DNA of 29,711 nucleotides, from assembly GCA_964606295.1 (NCBI GenBank), contig CAZSFR010000007.1, forward strand, positions 1 to 29,711, given 5' to 3'. The position numbers and the translations under genes were made by a program. Below the pieces are notes generated by a model. That model had not been told where the DNA came from. It searched no databases and worked only from the letters and a program-made list of their open reading frames with translations. The stretch's first letter is position 1. Each line of letters begins with the position of its first letter. Source of the stretch: JAGOPB01 sp964606295. GTDB lineage: Bacteria > Patescibacteriota > Minisyncoccia > Phycocordibacterales > UBA9973. Positions 15,319 to 23,392 of the stretch are shown piece after piece.

Positions 15319-15347
15319 ATAATACAAGAAGTATGTGTTCTTAACAA
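15319..15347 (-). promoter_or_regulatory. dnaX promoter (predicted leaderless)
   Basis: Minus-strand TTGTTA (15342-15347), 17-nt spacer, TATTAT (15319-15324), then 7 nt to the ATG at 15311. It excludes the in-frame ATG at 15320 as a start. Confidence 0.7.
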
Positions 15348-15371
15348 CTTTGATTTTGTGACCTAACGCAA

Positions 15372-15398
15372 AACAAAAGACCCCCATCTGGGGGGTCT
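15372..15398 (-). terminator. GC-rich intrinsic terminator upstream of dnaX
   Basis: On the minus strand GACCCCC / GGGGGTC form a strong stem with a short loop, followed by TTTTGTTTTG. It ends transcription arriving from dus or from the candidate small RNA before the dnaX promoter. Confidence 0.85.
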
Positions 15399-15465
15399 CC
15401 GCAAAGAGAGCTTCAATCAGAAACAGTCGACAAAACATGCTTCTATTCGCTTCCCTCTTCTTGTG
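15372..15465 (-). ncRNA. Candidate small RNA between dus and dnaX
   Basis: About 95 nt bounded by a possible promoter (TTGGAG at 15493-15498, 16 nt, TATACT at 15471-15476, minus strand) and the strong terminator at 15372-15398. No ORF with coding character is present. SRP RNA lies upstream of dnaX in some Firmicutes, but the conserved SRP domain IV sequence is not recognisable here. It could equally be the 3' untranslated region of dus. Confidence 0.3.
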
Positions 15466-15486
15466 CCATAAGTATACCAGATTGCC

Positions 15487-16563
15487 CTAAATCTCCAAAT
15501 GGTTGTGAAGGAAGTTTTCCACAACCACTCTTACGGCACCTGCGTCGTTACAATCCATAAGTGCAACCCTCAATTCTTTGGCTCCAGCAAATCCGTGCGT
15601 ATACGCTTTGAAATGCTTCTTCATAACCGCAAAAGATTTTGTACCACCCAAGATTTCTTCAAAAAGCGCGCAGTGCTCGACGAGTACTTTCAACTTTTCT
15701 TTCGTCGAGACATCACTTTCAGAATATTTTTTGTCACCAGCAATTTTACGAATCATTTTTTGCGGAAGAAGACGAGAAAGTATCGGGATGGAAAATGTCG
15801 CACTCTGAGAAAGATTTCTTTTCTGATCAAAGAACCATGGATTGCCAAACATTGCTCGCCCGATCATGACGCCATCACATCCCGTTGCTCGTGCTTTCTT
15901 CCTGCCGTCTTCGAGGCTCGTGACATCGCCGTTACCGATGATAAGAGTCTGCTTCTTCATCCTATCTCGAATACGAACGACGTCTTTGATACGATTCCAA
16001 TCTGCTGGAACGAGAGACATCTCTTTGCGTGTGCGCGCATGTATCGTAAGTGCAGAAATGTCTTCTTCGAGAAGTGCAGGTATCCACGTATCGATTTCTA
16101 CTTTGTTATATCCAACACGAGTTTTCACTGAGACGGGAATATTTTTCCCCGCATCTTTGATTCCCTCTTTTGCTGAGCGAATAATTTGCTTCGCAATCTC
16201 TGGCGTTTTAATCATCGCCGCTCCACAACCCTGCTTCTCTATAGAGCGATCAGGACAACCCATGTTGATGTCCACGCCGTCGAAACCGAGTTCTGCACAA
16301 AGCTTTGATGCTTCTCGCATTTTCTCTGGGTGCGAGGAGAAAAGCTGTGCCACAATCGGACGCTCGCTTTCTGTATACAAAAGGTCTTGGAGTAAAGCCT
16401 GTTGTCCGGGACTCATCAATCCATCAGCAGAGACGAATTCTGTCCACATCACGTCAGGCTTACCGTATTTGGCTATAAGACGCCGAAAAGGCGCGTCTGT
16501 CACGTCTGCCATCGGCGCCAATGCAAAAAATGGTTTCGGTAATTTGTCCCAGAAATTATTCAT
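15487..16563 (-). CDS. tRNA-dihydrouridine synthase
   Basis: FMN-dependent enzyme that reduces uridines in tRNA D-loops. The 358-residue protein shows the Dus core in order: FALAPMADVTDAPFRRL (about 13-29), VAQLFSSHPEKM, GVDINMGCPDRSIEKQGCGAAM with the catalytic Cys in the NMGCP motif, VSVKTRVGY, LTIHARTRKEM, IIGNGDVTS and DGVMIGRAMFGNPWFF. The C-terminal helical RNA-binding domain follows. An in-frame TTG lies one codon earlier, but the ATG at 16563 overlaps the ftsQ stop by 1 nt (TGATG) and is preferred. It is the last gene of serS-ftsQ-dus. Whether it is DusB-type cannot be settled by eye. Confidence 0.93.
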   Translation of the reverse strand: MNNFWDKLPKPFFALAPMADVTDAPFRRLIAKYGKPDVMWTEFVSADGLMSPGQQALLQDLLYTESERPIVAQLFSSHPEKMREASKLCAELGFDGVDINMGCPDRSIEKQGCGAAMIKTPEIAKQIIRSAKEGIKDAGKNIPVSVKTRVGYNKVEIDTWIPALLEEDISALTIHARTRKEMSLVPADWNRIKDVVRIRDRMKKQTLIIGNGDVTSLEDGRKKARATGCDGVMIGRAMFGNPWFFDQKRNLSQSATFSIPILSRLLPQKMIRKIAGDKKYSESDVSTKEKLKVLVEHCALFEEILGGTKSFAVMKKHFKAYTHGFAGAKELRVALMDCNDAGAVRVVVENFLHNHLEI

Positions 16564-17438
16564 CAAAATGTAGGTTTGAATTTGTAATAAACTTTGTTTT
16601 CGAAACGAAGATCTATGTATTCTAGATTGGAGAGCTCTGTATGAAATCGGGTCTTGAACGGCTCGGTTGCGAGCGCAGAATCAATATTGCTTTTGAGATG
16701 TGCCAAGTCTGCGCTTCTTTTCCATGTCATGTATGGCATATTTTCACCCATTGTTTTCCCAAGATAGAGCACAAACTCGTCCTCTTTTTCTTCGCACGCA
16801 AAACTAGCAACAGAACTATTATCCAGAGATTCGATGAATGTTTCGAGTGTTGTGAATTCTGTAAGTGATAAATAATGTTCGTCCAAAATCTGACCATCTA
16901 TCTCATCTGTGATACTTCCATAAAAAGTGAAATAAATGTTTTCTGCTGAAAAATACGGAGCCTTGTCAAAGATGCGTCCAGTACTGTCCATATAATAGCA
17001 GTCAGCGGTGTCTTCCACTGAATGCATGGTCGCTCCGCACCACAAAAATTTACCCTCTCTTTCTGTGAGTGCAACATGGAGTATACGGCGAGTGTCGATG
17101 GAAACATCAATAGTCTCAATGCGAGGGAACTCTGCGCGAAGCGTGCGTTCTATATCACGCTTCGGCACAAGAAAAATATTACTTTTTGGAAAAGCAAAAA
17201 TGTATCTTTCTCGAAGGACACTCGCGACGTCGCTTTGTATATCGCTTTTTGGGAGTGCACGAATTCCTGCTATACTCACCTCTTTCACCGCGAGAAATGG
17301 TCGCCACGACAAAAATATTAGCCCGCCTGTGACGAAAACAAATAGGAAGAGCACGAGCAATGACTTCCGATAAAAAACCTTGCGCTTACGACGACGAAGA
17401 CGAGTATTGCCTGCTCTGACGACATCGCGTTCTTGCAT
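16563..17438 (-). CDS. ftsQ: FtsQ/DivIB-like division protein with POTRA domain
   Basis: A 291-residue bitopic protein: a very basic cytoplasmic tail (RLRRRKRKVFYRK, about 12-24), a transmembrane helix (about 25-45), then a POTRA-like domain (VKEVSIAGIRALPKSDIQSDV, starting near 52) and a beta-rich FtsQ domain with LHVALTEREGKFLW and YYMDSTGRIFDKAP. FtsQ links FtsL/FtsB to the septal synthase. The frame extends 32 codons upstream into serS, but the ATG at 17438 is preferred: it is 4 nt after the serS stop and begins the normal basic tail. It lies outside the mraZ cluster, between serS and dus. Confidence 0.82.
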   Translation of the reverse strand: MQERDVVRAGNTRLRRRKRKVFYRKSLLVLFLFVFVTGGLIFLSWRPFLAVKEVSIAGIRALPKSDIQSDVASVLRERYIFAFPKSNIFLVPKRDIERTLRAEFPRIETIDVSIDTRRILHVALTEREGKFLWCGATMHSVEDTADCYYMDSTGRIFDKAPYFSAENIYFTFYGSITDEIDGQILDEHYLSLTEFTTLETFIESLDNSSVASFACEEKEDEFVLYLGKTMGENMPYMTWKRSADLAHLKSNIDSALATEPFKTRFHTELSNLEYIDLRFENKVYYKFKPTF

Positions 17439-17442
17439 AATA

Positions 17443-18750
17443 TTATCCGATTTTATTTTTATTGAGGAATGGAATGAGGACATCAGGGACGGTAATAGTG
17501 CCGTCTTCGTTTTGATAGTTTTCCATGATTGCAATCAAAAGTCTTCCTATCGCAACGAATGTTGCATCGTTCATATGGACTGGCTCTGCCTTACCATCAG
17601 CACGCTTCACGCGTGTATTGAGGCGACGTGATTGGAATCCTCCCGTGAGATCAGAAGTGTGCGTTTCGCGGTATTGGTTTTGTCCCGGCATCCACGTATT
17701 GATATCTATTTGGCGATAGTCAGGAAATCCCATGTCGCCCGTACATATAGCTATTACTTGGTACGGGAGTTTGAGACTTCGCAAAAGATATTCTTGGAGC
17801 GCAACGAGGAAGTTTTGCTCTTCAATGGAATTCTCTGGCAAGCCAAAAACTTCCATTTCGAGTTTATCGAATTGATGGACACGGAGAATTCCTTTTGTAT
17901 CTTTGCCGTACGTTCCCGCTTCACGGCGAAATGCTGTTGAATATCCAATGTAGCGAACGGGCAGATCATCTTCGCTGAAAGTCTGGTCCATGTGCATTGG
18001 TCCAAGCGTGTGTTCTGCAGAGCCGACGAGCATGAGGTCGTCGTCGGGAAAAAGATAATGATCTTCCGGCTTCATGAAACGCGCCATTTTGACTTGTACG
18101 ACTGGCCGTACAAAAACGGGTGGCACAACAGGAATAAATGCTTTTATTTTTACATTTGCACCTGCTTCTTTTGCAACACTTTCAAGAAGAGTCGTGTCTG
18201 TGAGAACGTTGAAACAATATTGAACGATTGCAAATTGCATTCTTGCCAAATCGCCCTTCAGATACGCGAATCGTGATCCCGCGACTTTGCCTGCAGTCTC
18301 TATATCGATGATGTCGAGCGCTTCACCGAGTTCAAAGTGTTCCTTGGGTGTGAACGAAAATTTTGGTATCTCTCCCCACATGCGAAGCACGACATTTTCT
18401 GATTCGTCCGCGCCCTCAGGTGTGTCAGGTGACGGAATGTTCGGAATCGCAAGCATGAGTTTCTGCAATTTCTCCATGACACTCTTGAGCTCATCTTCCA
18501 AAATAGCAAATTCATCTTTGACTGCCTTCATCTCGATAATCATCTGATTTCTCCTCTCTTCGTTTTTCTCAGGAGAAATGCGGATAGACATCGCGTTTTG
18601 TTCAGCTCGTAATGTCTCTGTACGCTTCATGAGTTCGAGTCGCTTTTCGTCGAGCACGAGAAGTTCGTCAATATCAACCTCCACACGCTTTTTGCGAGCA
18701 CTTTCTTTTACTATATCTTTGTTTTCTCTTATGAATTTGATGTCGAGCAT
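17443..18750 (-). CDS. serS: Seryl-tRNA synthetase
   Basis: Charges tRNA-Ser (and supplies Ser-tRNA-Sec precursors where present). The 435-residue protein begins MLDIKFIRENKDIVKES, the family N-terminus, followed by the long antiparallel coiled-coil arm (about 25-105) that binds the long variable arm of tRNA-Ser. The class II core has motif 2 VRYIGYSTAFRREAGTYGKDTKGILRVHQFDKLEM (residues about 255-290) and motif 3 MNDATFVAIGRLLIAIMENYQ. The frame opens 11 codons upstream, but the ATG at 18750 is the conserved start. A possible TATAGA (minus, 18760-18765) lies 9 nt before the ATG. It heads the serS-ftsQ-dus operon. Confidence 0.96.
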   Translation of the reverse strand: MLDIKFIRENKDIVKESARKKRVEVDIDELLVLDEKRLELMKRTETLRAEQNAMSIRISPEKNEERRNQMIIEMKAVKDEFAILEDELKSVMEKLQKLMLAIPNIPSPDTPEGADESENVVLRMWGEIPKFSFTPKEHFELGEALDIIDIETAGKVAGSRFAYLKGDLARMQFAIVQYCFNVLTDTTLLESVAKEAGANVKIKAFIPVVPPVFVRPVVQVKMARFMKPEDHYLFPDDDLMLVGSAEHTLGPMHMDQTFSEDDLPVRYIGYSTAFRREAGTYGKDTKGILRVHQFDKLEMEVFGLPENSIEEQNFLVALQEYLLRSLKLPYQVIAICTGDMGFPDYRQIDINTWMPGQNQYRETHTSDLTGGFQSRRLNTRVKRADGKAEPVHMNDATFVAIGRLLIAIMENYQNEDGTITVPDVLIPFLNKNKIG

Positions 18751-18805
18751 ATATGTGACTCTATAATAATGAAATATTACCAATAAATGATAAAATTACC
18801 AACAT

Positions 18806-19672
18806 ATGCCCTACGACATGACTATAACAAGAGGAGAGGATATCCCATCAGCACTACGCGAACTTCCTCAACCACCAAAAGAACTCTACATCGTGGGCTC
18901 GCTTCCGCCTCAATCATTCGTCTATCTTACCATTGTAGGAAGTCGAAGGTATACAAGCTACGGCAAAGACGTATGCGAAATGCTCATCGAAGGATTGCGC
19001 GGCCAACCTGTCGTCATAGTCTCAGGACTCGCACTCGGGATGGATACTATAGTACACGAGGCGGCTCTCCGCGCAGGTCTCCCTTGTGTAGCGTTCCCCG
19101 GTTCAGGATTGCATCACGATACCATCTATCCGAGAGCAAATCTCAATCTTGCAAAACGTATCGTCGACGCAGGAGGTGCGCTCGTTTCAGAATTCAAACC
19201 CGAACAAAAAGCTGCGATGTGGACGTTCCCCCAGCGAAACAGATTGATGGCAGGCATCGCGAAAACAACGCTCATCATCGAAGCGGAAGAAGAATCCGGC
19301 ACACTCATCACTTCTCGTCTCGCGACAGAATACAACCGTGATGTCTGCACAGTTCCGGGCTCAATATTTTCTCCGACAACCAAAGGTCCTCATATGCTAA
19401 TACGCCTCGGTGCAACCCCTATCACGAGCGTGAACAATTTGCTCGAAGTTTTGGGACTCAATCCAAAATCTGATGAGGAAGACCTCGCTCGCAAAATGCT
19501 TGACTGCTCCTCTGATGAAATAAAAGTTCTTGAGATTTTGCGCGAGCCAGTGACGCGTGACGAATTGCTTCGCACGCTTGAGATTCCCATCAGTGAAGGC
19601 AACTCACTTCTAACGGTGATGGAAATCAAAGGACTCATCAAAGAGGAACTAGGCGAAATGAGACGGAGTTGA
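18806..19672 (+). CDS. dprA: DprA/Smf DNA-processing protein
   Basis: Binds incoming single-stranded DNA and loads RecA during natural transformation. The 288-residue protein has the Rossmann-like DprA core: YIVGSLPP and TIVGSRRYTSYG (about 28-53), VSGLALGMDTIVHEAAL (about 72-88), GSGLHHDTIYPRANL, and FPQRNRLMAGIAKTTLIIEAEEESGTLITSRLA. A C-terminal winged-helix (about 230-285) follows, and the N-terminal SAM-like domain is shortened. The ATG is 9 nt after a TAAAAT hexamer (18791-18796). It is divergent from serS across a 55-nt gap. Its presence fits DNA uptake, which is common in this group. Confidence 0.94.
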   Translation: MPYDMTITRGEDIPSALRELPQPPKELYIVGSLPPQSFVYLTIVGSRRYTSYGKDVCEMLIEGLRGQPVVIVSGLALGMDTIVHEAALRAGLPCVAFPGSGLHHDTIYPRANLNLAKRIVDAGGALVSEFKPEQKAAMWTFPQRNRLMAGIAKTTLIIEAEEESGTLITSRLATEYNRDVCTVPGSIFSPTTKGPHMLIRLGATPITSVNNLLEVLGLNPKSDEEDLARKMLDCSSDEIKVLEILREPVTRDELLRTLEIPISEGNSLLTVMEIKGLIKEELGEMRRS

Positions 19673-19700
19673 AAACTCTCCAAATTTAAAAATGTGCTTA

Positions 19701-19776
19701 TATAATTAAGACAGCGACCGCGTTGTTAATTACACACTAGGTGGTGCCAAGCTATTGAACCTATACAGGGCGGTTG
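19701..19776 (+). ncRNA. Candidate structured RNA or leader with TATAAT promoter
   Basis: The 265-nt gap between dprA and the next ORF (19673-19937) has a TATAAT at 19701-19706 and then a foldable segment. An outer stem CGACCGC (19715-19721) pairs with GCGGTTG (19770-19776), and an inner stem TAGGT (19738-19742) pairs with ACCTA (19759-19763). This could be a small RNA or a regulatory leader for the ORF at 19938. No known riboswitch core was recognised, and the -35 is weak. Confidence 0.3.
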
Positions 19777-19937
19777 ACCAATTTCCACTTTTGTAACAAT
19801 ATGTGCTGAAAAAAATTCACTAAGCAAATGCAAAAAAATATTCTTAATGGGAATTGTCATGATATCCATGGCAATCTCGCAAACAACAAGTGCCCAGAGT
19901 AAATAGGAAACATTAGACCTCACCAAAGAAATCTCTT

Positions 19938-20249
19938 TTGCTATTTGGAAAGAGGAAGGGTTTTTCTCCCAAACCGCTGCTTATTCCGCCTTTCGGTACT
20001 GGAAAATGTTTTCCTTATTGGAAAGAATCATTTCTAAAGTATCAGACTGGAGGAAAATTTCGGGTGATCGTCCAGAAACCAAAGGATAATACCATCTTAT
20101 TTTTAATGATGAGTATGTGTAGCGGAGCTATTACGAGTATTGATAATGATGGGATCTATCGTGTAGGAAGAGCTTTTATCAAAGAAGGAACACCGGAATA
20201 CAAAGAGGTCATGATATTTCTGAAAACCTGTGAAGACATCCGGTTATAG
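19938..20249 (+). CDS. Hypothetical protein, 103 aa
   Basis: I do not recognise a family. The predicted protein has a basic N-terminus (KRKGFSPK), a region with aromatic residues (CFPYWKESFLKY), a hydrophobic strand pattern (KFRVIVQKPKDNTILFLMM), and a charged C-terminal part (GRAFIKEGTPEYKEVMIFLKTCEDI). It looks like a small soluble alpha/beta protein. The only in-frame start before the conserved-looking part is a TTG at 19938, which is weak; the frame opens at 19917, so the true start, or a disrupted 5' end, is uncertain. A strong terminator follows directly, which supports a real gene. The upstream structured segment may be its leader. Confidence 0.45.
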   Translation: MLFGKRKGFSPKPLLIPPFGTGKCFPYWKESFLKYQTGGKFRVIVQKPKDNTILFLMMSMCSGAITSIDNDGIYRVGRAFIKEGTPEYKEVMIFLKTCEDIRL

Positions 20250-20265
20250 TGAGAACAAATGAGTG

Positions 20266-20289
20266 AAAGCATCCGAGGATGCTTTTTTT
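20266..20289 (+). terminator. Intrinsic terminator
   Basis: AAAGCATCC / GGATGCTTT stem with a tight GA-centred loop, then TTTT. It ends the small ORF at 19938-20249 before topA. Confidence 0.85.
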
Positions 20290-20348
20290 ATTTGCCAAAA
20301 AAATGAATCCGTAGTATTAGTTAACCAACATGTCATTTTGAATTTCAC

Positions 20349-20371
20349 AGATTACATGTTACAAGTTATCT
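20349..20371. promoter_or_regulatory. Imperfect palindrome before topA
   Basis: A 23-bp inverted repeat starting AGATTACATGT and ending ACAAGTTATCT pairs at 9 of 11 positions around a central T. It ends 3 nt before the topA ATG. It may be an operator or a start-proximal hairpin. No good promoter hexamers were found for topA. Confidence 0.4.
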
Positions 20372-20374
20372 GTT

Positions 20375-22597
20375 ATGCAACTACTCATTGTCGAATCACC
20401 ATCAAAAGCAAAAACGATCGAGAAGTATCTCGATGGAAAATACACAGTCCGCGCATCAGTCGGGCATATTCGTGATTTGCCAAAATCCAACAAGCTTGCA
20501 ATCGACATCGAAGGAGGCTTCATTCCCCACTACGAAAATTCGGCGGGAAAGGAAAAAGTGATTCACGAACTCCAAACTCTCGCGAAGAAGGCTGACAGCA
20601 TCATACTCGCCACTGACCCCGACCGAGAAGGTGAAGCTATTTCTTGGCACATCAAACAAATACTGGATCATGACAAAAAAGTAAAAGCTCCGATAAAGAG
20701 AGTGACTTTCCATGAAATAACAAAAGAAGCAATCGAAGAAGCGCTGAAGAAACCTCGCGACATCGATGAAAAACTTGTCAAAGCTCAGGAGGCTCGACGC
20801 GTCCTCGATAGACTCGTCGGCTATGACCTCTCGGGACTTATATGGAAAAAGGTGCGCTACGGCCTCTCCGCTGGACGCGTACAATCTCCCGCACTTCGTA
20901 TCATCATGGAACGCGAGCGCGAAATCCGAGCATTTATCCCAGAAAAATATTGGGTGATAGAGGCGGATACCAGAACACCAAAGAAAGACGCTCTCATGCT
21001 CGCGTGCGCAGATGAACCTCGTGATAAAAAATTTGTAGAAGAAATCCTTACAAAAGGAAGAGCTGGCACGTGGAAAGTCACTGACGTGAAAGAAAGCGAG
21101 CAAAAAAGAAGCCCGCGTGCTCCGTTTACAACATCAACTCTGCAACAAGTCGCGAGTACTCGTCTTGGCTTTTCTCCATCGCGCACAATGCAAGTAGCGC
21201 AGAGACTTTACGAAGCAGGACACATTTCATACATGCGCACAGACTCCACCAATCTCTCCAAACAAGCTCAGGATCAGATTCTTGCATTGATTGCCAAAAA
21301 GTATGGCAAGGAATATGCAGAAGCTCACACATACAAAACCAAATCCAAAAATGCTCAGGAAGCTCACGAAGCTATCCGTCCGACACATGTGGAGAAACTT
21401 TCTGCAGGTCTGACTGATGAACAGAAGAGACTCTATACACTCATATGGGAACGCGCAGTCTCATCACAAATGGTTGATGCAAAACTCTTGAAAACAAAAA
21501 TAGTTGCGGAAATAGAAAATGAGAAACTCCCTTCGTTCGGAGCAAATGGCTCACGTGTACTTTTCCCCGGATGGCTCTCTGTCGACACCGGTGCTCGCGG
21601 AGAAGATGTGGAGCTCCCCAAGGTTACCATCGGCGACACGCTGACACTCGTTGACCTACGAAGTATTGAAAAAGAAACTCAGCCACCATCACGCTATACC
21701 GAGGCAGGTTTGGTCAAAGAACTTGAAGCTCGCGGTATCGGACGACCGTCAACGTATGCTTCTATAATGCGCACCATTGAGGATCGTGGCTATGTCACCA
21801 AAGAGGGCAAAACTCTTTTCCCTACAGACACTGGCGATGTCGTCTCTACATTTCTTGAAAGCAATTTCACACATTATATATCTGATACGTTTACCGCAGA
21901 GATGGAAGACGAGCTTGATGAAATCGCTGATGGCAAGCGTGAATACGCAAAAACTCTCAAAGATTTTTATGGACCATTTTTGAAGGAAGTGAAACTGAAA
22001 GATAAGATGGACAAGATCACAAATCTCGGTGACGCACCAAAAGAATTTCCTTGTCCTGTCTGCAACAAAGAAATGATCGTGAAGCTCGGCAAAAACGGCA
22101 AATTCCTTTCTTGTAGCGACTTCCCCACCTGTATGGGAGGACGAACTATCGACGGGAAGATAATGGAAGGCCCAAAGGAAATCGGCGAAATATGTCCCCT
22201 TTGCGGATTTGATAAGAAGGGCAAAGCAAAAGAACCTTCTAAAAGCGGTGGTGGAAAACTTGTCTTGCGTGAAGGGCGTTTCGGCATGTTCATCTCATGC
22301 TCTCGCTACCCAAAATGCAAATTCATAAAAGAAGATGAGGAAGAAAAGAAAAAGAAAATGACTGACGTTGATTGTCCAACATGTAAAAAAGGGAAAATGA
22401 TGGAACGTCGTGGACGCTTCGGCATATTCTATTCTTGCTCAAATTATCCGGATTGCAAAAATGCTATCAAAGCCAAACCAACAGGCAACATCTGCCCGAT
22501 GTGTCAGTCACTTATGATGGAAGGGACAAAGACAATACCAGAGCGCTGCTCAAACAAGAAGTGCCTTAACCATCGTCCCGATAAACTAAATAAATAA
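20375..22597 (+). CDS. topA: DNA topoisomerase I
   Basis: Type IA topoisomerase that relaxes negative supercoils through a 5'-phosphotyrosine link. The 740-residue protein starts MQLLIVESPSKAKTIEKYL (TOPRIM, about 1-115, with the metal-binding DPDREGEAISWH). The catalytic Tyr286 is in HISYMRTDSTNLS, and ARGIGRPSTYASIMRTIEDRGYV lies near 445-467. The C-terminus has four Cys-rich zinc-ribbon units (roughly 565-590, 610-650, 665-690 and 705-730, each with CPxC or CxxC pairs). A TOPRIM-linked acidic DxD is intact, so it should be active. The ATG is the family start; no Shine-Dalgarno is seen. A 23-bp palindrome lies immediately upstream. Confidence 0.97.
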   Translation: MQLLIVESPSKAKTIEKYLDGKYTVRASVGHIRDLPKSNKLAIDIEGGFIPHYENSAGKEKVIHELQTLAKKADSIILATDPDREGEAISWHIKQILDHDKKVKAPIKRVTFHEITKEAIEEALKKPRDIDEKLVKAQEARRVLDRLVGYDLSGLIWKKVRYGLSAGRVQSPALRIIMEREREIRAFIPEKYWVIEADTRTPKKDALMLACADEPRDKKFVEEILTKGRAGTWKVTDVKESEQKRSPRAPFTTSTLQQVASTRLGFSPSRTMQVAQRLYEAGHISYMRTDSTNLSKQAQDQILALIAKKYGKEYAEAHTYKTKSKNAQEAHEAIRPTHVEKLSAGLTDEQKRLYTLIWERAVSSQMVDAKLLKTKIVAEIENEKLPSFGANGSRVLFPGWLSVDTGARGEDVELPKVTIGDTLTLVDLRSIEKETQPPSRYTEAGLVKELEARGIGRPSTYASIMRTIEDRGYVTKEGKTLFPTDTGDVVSTFLESNFTHYISDTFTAEMEDELDEIADGKREYAKTLKDFYGPFLKEVKLKDKMDKITNLGDAPKEFPCPVCNKEMIVKLGKNGKFLSCSDFPTCMGGRTIDGKIMEGPKEIGEICPLCGFDKKGKAKEPSKSGGGKLVLREGRFGMFISCSRYPKCKFIKEDEEEKKKKMTDVDCPTCKKGKMMERRGRFGIFYSCSNYPDCKNAIKAKPTGNICPMCQSLMMEGTKTIPERCSNKKCLNHRPDKLNK

Positions 22598-22602
22598 AAA
22601 AA

Positions 22603-22623
22603 CCATATCCTTTTGAGATATGG
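22603..22623. terminator. Intrinsic terminator between topA and the converging gene
   Basis: CCATATC / GATATGG stem (7 bp) with a 7-nt loop. An A-run before it (22595-22602) becomes a T-run on the minus strand, so it mainly serves the minus-strand gene ending at 22641; read in the + direction it has no T-run. Confidence 0.7.
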
Positions 22624-22640
22624 GTCTATCATTAAAAATT

Positions 22641-23303
22641 TTATTCAAGCGCTTCCTCAAGCGCGTGCTTGAGACTCCTTGCAGATTGCGATTCCTCAAC
22701 CTTGAAATCCTCCAGATTTTTAAGAATTTGGACAAGTCGACTTCGGTAGTCGACTTTGATTTCTACAAGCGTTGAAGACGCAGGCTCATCGTAGATCGAA
22801 TACGTATTGTACGTCTCTGCGAATTGAGTACCATTTTTCCTTATTTCATTTGTCACATGCGCAAATATTCCTGCGATGTTGTTGTTTCGGAAAAAATGGA
22901 GGCGCTCCCGAACAGGTAGCGTGATAATACTTTCGACAAACATGAGGTAATCACTCAAGTGAGTACCACCCAATCTGTTCCTATTCTTTTTGAGTAGCGC
23001 TTCTGCTTTAAGTTCAATAGCAGAAATAATAATCTTATTACTTTTTTTAGCTGCCTCTACGCAATCATCTTCTTGCATCGATTGTATAAGCAAAAAAACG
23101 AAAGAGACTAAAAGTGAATATACTACTACCAACTTGATTGGATGACTCATGTTTGCAAATATGCCCACATAGAGAAGTGCAATCATTCCTATCAAAAACG
23201 TTACCGTAAAAGACGGCCATTCTGATTTGATCTTTTCAGAATCATCCAACCACTCTCTGAGTGTCTGGATTGATTTGTGTGAGATTTTTTTTTCTCTATT
23301 CAT
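22641..23303 (-). CDS. Two-TM membrane protein of unknown function
   Basis: A 220-residue protein: a charged N-terminus (1-28), two adjacent transmembrane helices (about 31-52 and 55-75), and a cytoplasmic C-terminal region rich in helices (about 80-220), with KAEALLKKNRNRL and a Ser/Glu-rich end. I recognise no family or catalytic motif. A promoter (TTGTTT, 17 nt, TAAAAT) ends 6 nt before the ATG, so it should be leaderless. It converges on topA and is divergent from the RelA/SpoT gene, whose promoter region it shares. Confidence 0.6.
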   Translation of the reverse strand: MNREKKISHKSIQTLREWLDDSEKIKSEWPSFTVTFLIGMIALLYVGIFANMSHPIKLVVVYSLLVSFVFLLIQSMQEDDCVEAAKKSNKIIISAIELKAEALLKKNRNRLGGTHLSDYLMFVESIITLPVRERLHFFRNNNIAGIFAHVTNEIRKNGTQFAETYNTYSIYDEPASSTLVEIKVDYRSRLVQILKNLEDFKVEESQSARSLKHALEEALE

Positions 23304-23309
23304 AAATGA

Positions 23310-23338
23310 ATTTTAGTTAGAAAAACTATACTAAACAA
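23310..23338 (-). promoter_or_regulatory. Promoter of the two-TM protein (predicted leaderless)
   Basis: Minus-strand TTGTTT (23333-23338), 17-nt spacer, TAAAAT (23310-23315), then 6 nt to the ATG at 23303. A + strand TATACT (23327-23332) overlaps it and may serve the divergent RelA/SpoT gene with a leader of about 55 nt. Confidence 0.65.
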
Positions 23339-23392
23339 AATCAATCCCTGTCAATAGAGTGTCGATGATCTCTTGGAGCACCGGAGGATTTC

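Noticed and set aside
15372..15465. SRP RNA, suggested by position upstream of dnaX
   Set aside because: The conserved domain IV sequence with its GGAA loop and AGCAGC side is not recognisable.
19726..19926. Minus-strand frame of 66 codons with hydrophobic residues
   Set aside because: It needs a TTG start, has no ribosome-binding site and lies across the foldable segment at 19715-19776, with no recognisable protein similarity.
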